The notes below the pieces were generated by a model. The model was not told where the DNA came from and did no database searches. It worked only from the letters and a program-made list of their open reading frames with translations. A stretch of DNA of 53,013 nucleotides from Clostridia bacterium (lineage in GTDB: Bacteria > Bacillota > Clostridia > UBA1212). A program made the position numbers and the translations under genes. Every line of letters starts with the position of its first letter. Position 1 is the stretch's first letter. Location: assembly GCA_017444825.1 (NCBI GenBank), contig JAFSVU010000039.1, positions 1 through 53,013 of the forward strand, given 5' to 3'. Of the stretch, positions 49,923 through 53,013 are shown one piece after another.

Positions 49923-49965
49923 ATCGAAGAATCTCTCCTTACCTGCTCGTTATTTTAAAGCCCTA

Positions 49966-50523
49966 TCAGCGCCCGGTCTGCGAATTTAAATATCTTTTTG
50001 CAGCTGTGATCGCCGTGCCTGCGCTTCTGTAGGCCTTGCTGAAAGCAATTTTAAGTGCCCCGAGGCGCCTTATCCCTGACGGTTCCCCGCCATCGCCAAA
50101 GAGGCTGAATTTCGAAAAGACCACGTCTGCGGCCTTAAGATACATCTCGACTCTGTTCCCCACGACCACGGTCTTGACCGGCGAATCGTCCCCGAACACC
50201 TCACGGACCCTGTCCCCGATCCCGCTCTCGCGGCTGCAGAAAACATAGATAACGTAGTCGCCCGCCTCATTAGTAACGATATTGTCGCACAGTGAAACGA
50301 CCGACCTGGGACCTGCCCCCTCAGTCATCACGATATACACTTTTTTCGACAACGGAATAAGAAGGTATTCCCGGGCATTCGCTCGCTCAGGATTACCTTC
50401 GACGGCCATACAGTTCAGGAAAACAACATTTCCGTTCATTCCAAAAAATCCGGCAACGGATCTAACCAATGCCGCCTCCGCATGTTTAAGAGAAAGCGTT
50501 CCGCACTTTCTCAAAGGGTGCAT
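49966..50523 (-). CDS. Small protein like the C-terminal half of a glycolipid glycosyltransferase
   Basis: 185 residues. The stretch KVYIVMTEGAGPRS, then YVIYVFCSRESGIGDRV and VVVGNRVEMYLKAADVVFSK resembles the nucleotide-binding half of MGDG-synthase/GT28-type enzymes, but the N-terminal acceptor half is absent and the usual PGG after ADVVxSK reads FSLFGDG. It is either a truncated, inactive gene or a new single-domain regulator. The start is uncertain: no Shine-Dalgarno is seen before the ATG at 50523; Met at 50439 is an alternative. It lies 43 bases before fakA on the same strand and probably heads that operon. Confidence 0.4.
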   Translation of the reverse strand: MHPLRKCGTLSLKHAEAALVRSVAGFFGMNGNVVFLNCMAVEGNPERANAREYLLIPLSKKVYIVMTEGAGPRSVVSLCDNIVTNEAGDYVIYVFCSRESGIGDRVREVFGDDSPVKTVVVGNRVEMYLKAADVVFSKFSLFGDGGEPSGIRRLGALKIAFSKAYRSAGTAITAAKRYLNSQTGR

Positions 50524-50567
50524 TAATTTTACAATATATGCGTGTGTTTTAAAACCTAAATTTGCCC

Positions 50568-50596
50568 TTGACAGCCTTCCGTCGTTCTAATATAAT
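50568..50596 (+). promoter_or_regulatory. Sigma-A promoter of the TetR gene
   Basis: Consensus TTGACA (50568-50573), 17-base spacer and TATAAT (50591-50596), 68 bases before the ATG. Confidence 0.85.
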
Positions 50597-50613
50597 CCAC
50601 AAATGAGGATTAT
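50592..50613. promoter_or_regulatory. Palindromic operator candidate for TetR
   Basis: ATAATCC (50592-50598) and GGATTAT (50607-50613) form a 7-bp inverted repeat with 8 bases between, overlapping the -10 box. TCCACAAAT is also repeated here (50596-50604, 50614-50622). This is where a self-repressing TetR protein would bind, and it lies about 70 bases from the fak-operon start. Confidence 0.6.
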
Positions 50614-50664
50614 TCCACAAATTTCAAAAAAATGTAGAACAATTTCCGGGGGGAGAACACGCCA

Positions 50665-51324
50665 ATGGCAAGCAAAAAAAGACAGCAGATAAACTCGAAA
50701 CTGACCGCCATCACCGCGGAGGGCCGCAAACCGGACAAGCGCACAAGGGACTCACTGAAACGCATCCGCAATGCCTACGCGGACATGCTGGGGGAGGGCG
50801 CGGACCCCGGCTCCATCAGCGTCACGGAGCTGGCCGCCCGGGCCAACGTAGACCGCAAGACTTTCTATAACTACTACAGCGGCATCTACGAGCTGGACAG
50901 AGCCATTGCCGCCGAGATAGGGGACGCCTTCAGGCACGCCATCGAATCAAGTCCCGTGGATGCGGCGGAGCAGGTGCCCCATCTTTTCTTCAAAGCTCTT
51001 GCGGACATTTTGAATCGCGACATGGATTTCTACGGACGTCTTTTCCGCATTGGCGAGAGTTCCACCCTCAGCCGCTCCATCATGGCCGCCGTCCGCAGCG
51101 AAGCCGTCCGTGTCATTCGGGAAAAGTATTCCCTGGAGGGCCGCAGGCTGGAGCTTTCCGCAGATTTCATTATAGCAGGCTGCATCGAGGTATACCGCCG
51201 CTGGTACACCCAGGATCCAAGGCCGAGAGTGGAGGAGTATTCCGACATAGTGTCGATCCTTTGCTTCGGCGGCATGAACATGCTGGCAAAAAATACAGCC
51301 CCGGAGGAACTGCCTGGTCGTTAG
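50665..51324 (+). CDS. TetR-family transcriptional regulator
   Basis: 219 residues. HTH near 45-80: SISVTELAARANVDRKTFYN and YYSGIYELDRAI. The ligand domain contains a short Cys/aromatic pattern (IAGCIEVYRRWY) as in TetR_C_8-type Firmicute regulators. A GGGGGGAG ribosome site precedes the ATG. It is divergent from the fatty-acid operon and may control it; the ligand could be an acyl compound, but this is inference from position. Confidence 0.85.
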   Translation: MASKKRQQINSKLTAITAEGRKPDKRTRDSLKRIRNAYADMLGEGADPGSISVTELAARANVDRKTFYNYYSGIYELDRAIAAEIGDAFRHAIESSPVDAAEQVPHLFFKALADILNRDMDFYGRLFRIGESSTLSRSIMAAVRSEAVRVIREKYSLEGRRLELSADFIIAGCIEVYRRWYTQDPRPRVEEYSDIVSILCFGGMNMLAKNTAPEELPGR

Positions 51325-51338
51325 GCGGTTTCCGGGGC
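51298..51338 (+). terminator. Long hairpin over the tetR stop codon
   Basis: Arms GCCCCGGA + AACTGCCT and AGGCGGTT + TCCGGGGC pair over 16 positions (one G-U, a GG bulge), with the stop codon spanning the loop and 3' arm. There is no T-run directly after it. A smaller hairpin CCGAA/TTCGG (51378-51393) followed by TTTATTTT may be the real terminator. Confidence 0.45.
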
Positions 51339-51394
51339 ATCTCTGGCGCGGCGCAATAATGATCGTTTAGTTTACAGCCGAATTTGTTTTCGGT

Positions 51395-52552
51395 TTATTT
51401 TGCCTTAATTGCTTTGAAAATATCCTGCTCGAACTCCCAGGCCGTGTATGCGCCGGAGCCGCCGGCATTGGTCAGGTTGGTGCAGTAGACCGCGGAAAGA
51501 TTGTAGCGCGGACACACGATGAAGTGGGTGCCGTAAGCGCCGCTCCAGCCGAAGGTACCTGCAGGCGGGATCCCCTCCGGATCCGGATTGTTGATGACCC
51601 GCATTGAGAGGCCCCAGACCTGTCCTATATTATAACCAACGGTATCAGGACGGTTCAGCGGTGTGCTCATGAAGCGGACCATATTGGCGCCAAGGATCCT
51701 GGTGCCTTTGTAAGTGCCGAAGCCGAGAAGCATTTCCGCAAAGATCTGGTAGTCGCGCACTGTTCCAAAGAGTCCGCAGGAGCCTGCCTCGTAAGACTGG
51801 GGTATGCCCAGCATGCCGTCGGTGGTCCGGGGAGTGAGATTCCAGGCCTCGCCCGTGGCTTCGTAGATGTCAACAACCCGGCTCCATTGCTCCTCGGTGG
51901 GATGGAAAGTTGTGTCGACCATCCCCAGCGGATCAAATATGTTCTTTTTGAGGTACTCGCCGTAGGGCATCCCCGAGACTATCTCAACTATATAACCAAG
52001 GAGATCAAAGGCCATGATAGCGCCGTAGCCCATTGTCGAACCCGGCTGGCTGTCGAGGAGCATTTCGCTGAATTTCGGAACGATCTCGGAGAGGGTGGAG
52101 CCCTGCTTCAGGTACTTGTCAAAAACTGCCTTGTTTGACATCTGGAAGCCGAAATCCGCCTGGGCAAGCCCGCTGGTGTGGGTGAGAAGGTCGAAAATGG
52201 TTATGTCGCGCTCCGCGTCGGCAACTCTGATGAACTCCCCGTTCTCGCCAAGCTTTCCGATGCCGAAGCCTGTAAGCGTTGGAACGTACTTGGCAACGCT
52301 GTCAAACAGATCAAGCTTGTGCTGCTCGTAAAGCTGCATTATCGCGACGCCTGTGATGGGCTTGGACATAGATGCAAGTCTGTACATCGAGTCGGGCGTG
52401 ATGGGCTTCTTCGATTCCGCCGACGAAAAGCCGTCATAGTCCTCCCAAACGGTCTCCCCGTTTATCTTAACGCTGTTGCCGCACCCGACAAGCAGCTTCG
52501 CCGCGATCCTGTTCTCGCTGTGCTTCCTGATTTCCGAAAAGTCATATTTCAT
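51395..52552 (-). CDS. Serine hydrolase of the beta-lactamase class C/esterase family
   Basis: 385 residues, no signal peptide. The catalytic SxxK is SMSK in YRLASMSKPITG (~residues 60-66). The family Tyr motif, usually YSN, reads GYGAIMAFDLLGY, and the third motif is FGWSGAYGTHF. Landmarks LLTHTSGLAQ and PLGMVDTTFHP are typical of EstB-like esterases and D-aminopeptidases. An esterase or peptidase acting inside the cell is more likely than a beta-lactamase. AAGGAG lies 12 bases before the ATG. The gene converges on tetR. Confidence 0.85.
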   Translation of the reverse strand: MKYDFSEIRKHSENRIAAKLLVGCGNSVKINGETVWEDYDGFSSAESKKPITPDSMYRLASMSKPITGVAIMQLYEQHKLDLFDSVAKYVPTLTGFGIGKLGENGEFIRVADAERDITIFDLLTHTSGLAQADFGFQMSNKAVFDKYLKQGSTLSEIVPKFSEMLLDSQPGSTMGYGAIMAFDLLGYIVEIVSGMPYGEYLKKNIFDPLGMVDTTFHPTEEQWSRVVDIYEATGEAWNLTPRTTDGMLGIPQSYEAGSCGLFGTVRDYQIFAEMLLGFGTYKGTRILGANMVRFMSTPLNRPDTVGYNIGQVWGLSMRVINNPDPEGIPPAGTFGWSGAYGTHFIVCPRYNLSAVYCTNLTNAGGSGAYTAWEFEQDIFKAIKAK

Positions 52553-52882
52553 AGCCGCAATATTCTCCTTAATAAAACCAATATGCTAAACCGGCATCCC
52601 GGGCGGCCCGAAACCGGCACCGCAGACGCCAACCGAATTAAACCACATAAGCTTTCTTTTTTCAATAGACAAGGCCTCCCGCCCCTCAACACACGCCGGG
52701 CAAAGCCTTTGCAGCAGCGCTCCCTTTCTCCGAAAATCCGGTATTTTTAAGATTATTTAAGTCTCTTTTGTGCGACCTGGGATCTATAGCCAATGCCATT
52801 TCCCTAAATAAAGGCAAAAATCGGATGTGCCGAAAACGCTTCGAAAATGTGAAAAAATTTTTCGAAAAACGCAAAAAAGCGC
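52553..52882. other. Intergenic, no gene seen
   Basis: This stretch separates the hydrolase from the rRNA promoter. The last ~60 bases are A/T-tract rich (GAAAAAATTTTTCG), like an UP element. I see no coding sequence or RNA gene in the rest. Confidence 0.5.
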
Positions 52883-52911
52883 TTGACAGAGGGATTCAAT
52901 GGTGGTATTAT
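52883..52911 (+). promoter_or_regulatory. Strong rRNA-type promoter
   Basis: TTGACA (52883-52888), 17-base spacer, TATTAT (52906-52911), A-tracts upstream and a GC-rich discriminator GTCGGGCG downstream, a pattern typical of stringently controlled rrn promoters. Confidence 0.85.
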
Positions 52912-53013
52912 TGTCGGGCGCCTCAAAAACGGGGGCGTTACGGACATTGAAAACTGAACAGCAAACAAACATGAAACTCGTTAATAATTTGAGTTTAAAA
53001 GACAAGCCAGATA
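52912..53013 (+). ncRNA. Leader of an rRNA operon (16S gene outside window)
   Basis: The transcript start region contains GACATTGAAAACTGAACAGC, a sequence typical of rRNA leaders and spacers in Clostridia. The 16S start is expected just past the right edge; no 16S bases are certain in the window. Confidence 0.65.

Noticed and set aside
51395-52552. Antibiotic-resistance class C beta-lactamase
   Set aside because: No signal peptide, the Tyr motif is changed, and landmarks fit EstB-like esterases or peptidases better.

Overview
The window looks like a chromosomal segment of an uncultured anaerobic gut Clostridia-type Firmicute of medium-high GC. This rests on a ylxM-ffh-rpsP-khpA-rimM order, a FakA/FakB-PlsX-AcpP lipid operon, a DUF1292 protein, a 7TM-sensor/histidine kinase/LuxR set, Gram-positive lipoprotein signals and the absence of outer-membrane genes. 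No complete RNA gene is present, but the last 130 bases hold a strong rRNA-type promoter and leader pointing off the right edge. No phage, insertion sequence or CRISPR array was seen.

Left edge (1-5050): an AT-rich, 5'-truncated surface protein, an AAA+/DUF4143 ATPase behind a promoter with four 23-bp repeats, and a two-gene DUF3990 (ADP-ribosyltransferase-like) module with palindromic operators, which looks like a toxin-antitoxin pair. Next (5052-21013, minus strand) come two adjacent operons. The upstream one encodes a 7TM kinase-like protein, a histidine kinase, a LuxR-type regulator and a 1259-residue exported, membrane-anchored protein packed with CxxC motifs. The downstream one encodes two CotH-kinase lipoproteins (one with a C-terminal RCC1 propeller) and a glycosidase-like lipoprotein. 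I read this as a regulated cell-surface modification locus.

Middle (21208-40793): DUF1292, a TfoX-like protein, a GtrB-type glycosyltransferase, a MATE exporter and a GH127 arabinofuranosidase-like enzyme. A long plus-strand run follows: DUF2284, L(+)-tartrate dehydratase ttdAB, rbgA, rnhB, yraN, a sugar transporter, a glycerophosphodiesterase, an unknown beta-rich protein, an ADP-ribosylglycohydrolase fused to a carbohydrate-binding-like domain, pth and mfd.

Right part (40797-53013): the SRP/ribosome-maturation cluster, interrupted between khpA and rimM by a diguanylate cyclase that lost almost its whole GGDEF domain. Then comes a minus-strand exogenous fatty-acid operon (truncated glycosyltransferase-like gene, fakA, fakB, an uncharacterised GNAT, plsX, acpP), faced by a divergent TetR gene with a palindromic operator, then a beta-lactamase-fold hydrolase and the rRNA promoter.

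The strongest non-genic signals are two. First, a compound intergenic repeat family occurs at four sites, always just after a stop codon and co-oriented with its neighbours. Two copies carry a 77-nt core with a covarying hairpin. Second, a DNA-level excess of CATTGGY/RCCAATG occurs in all reading frames.
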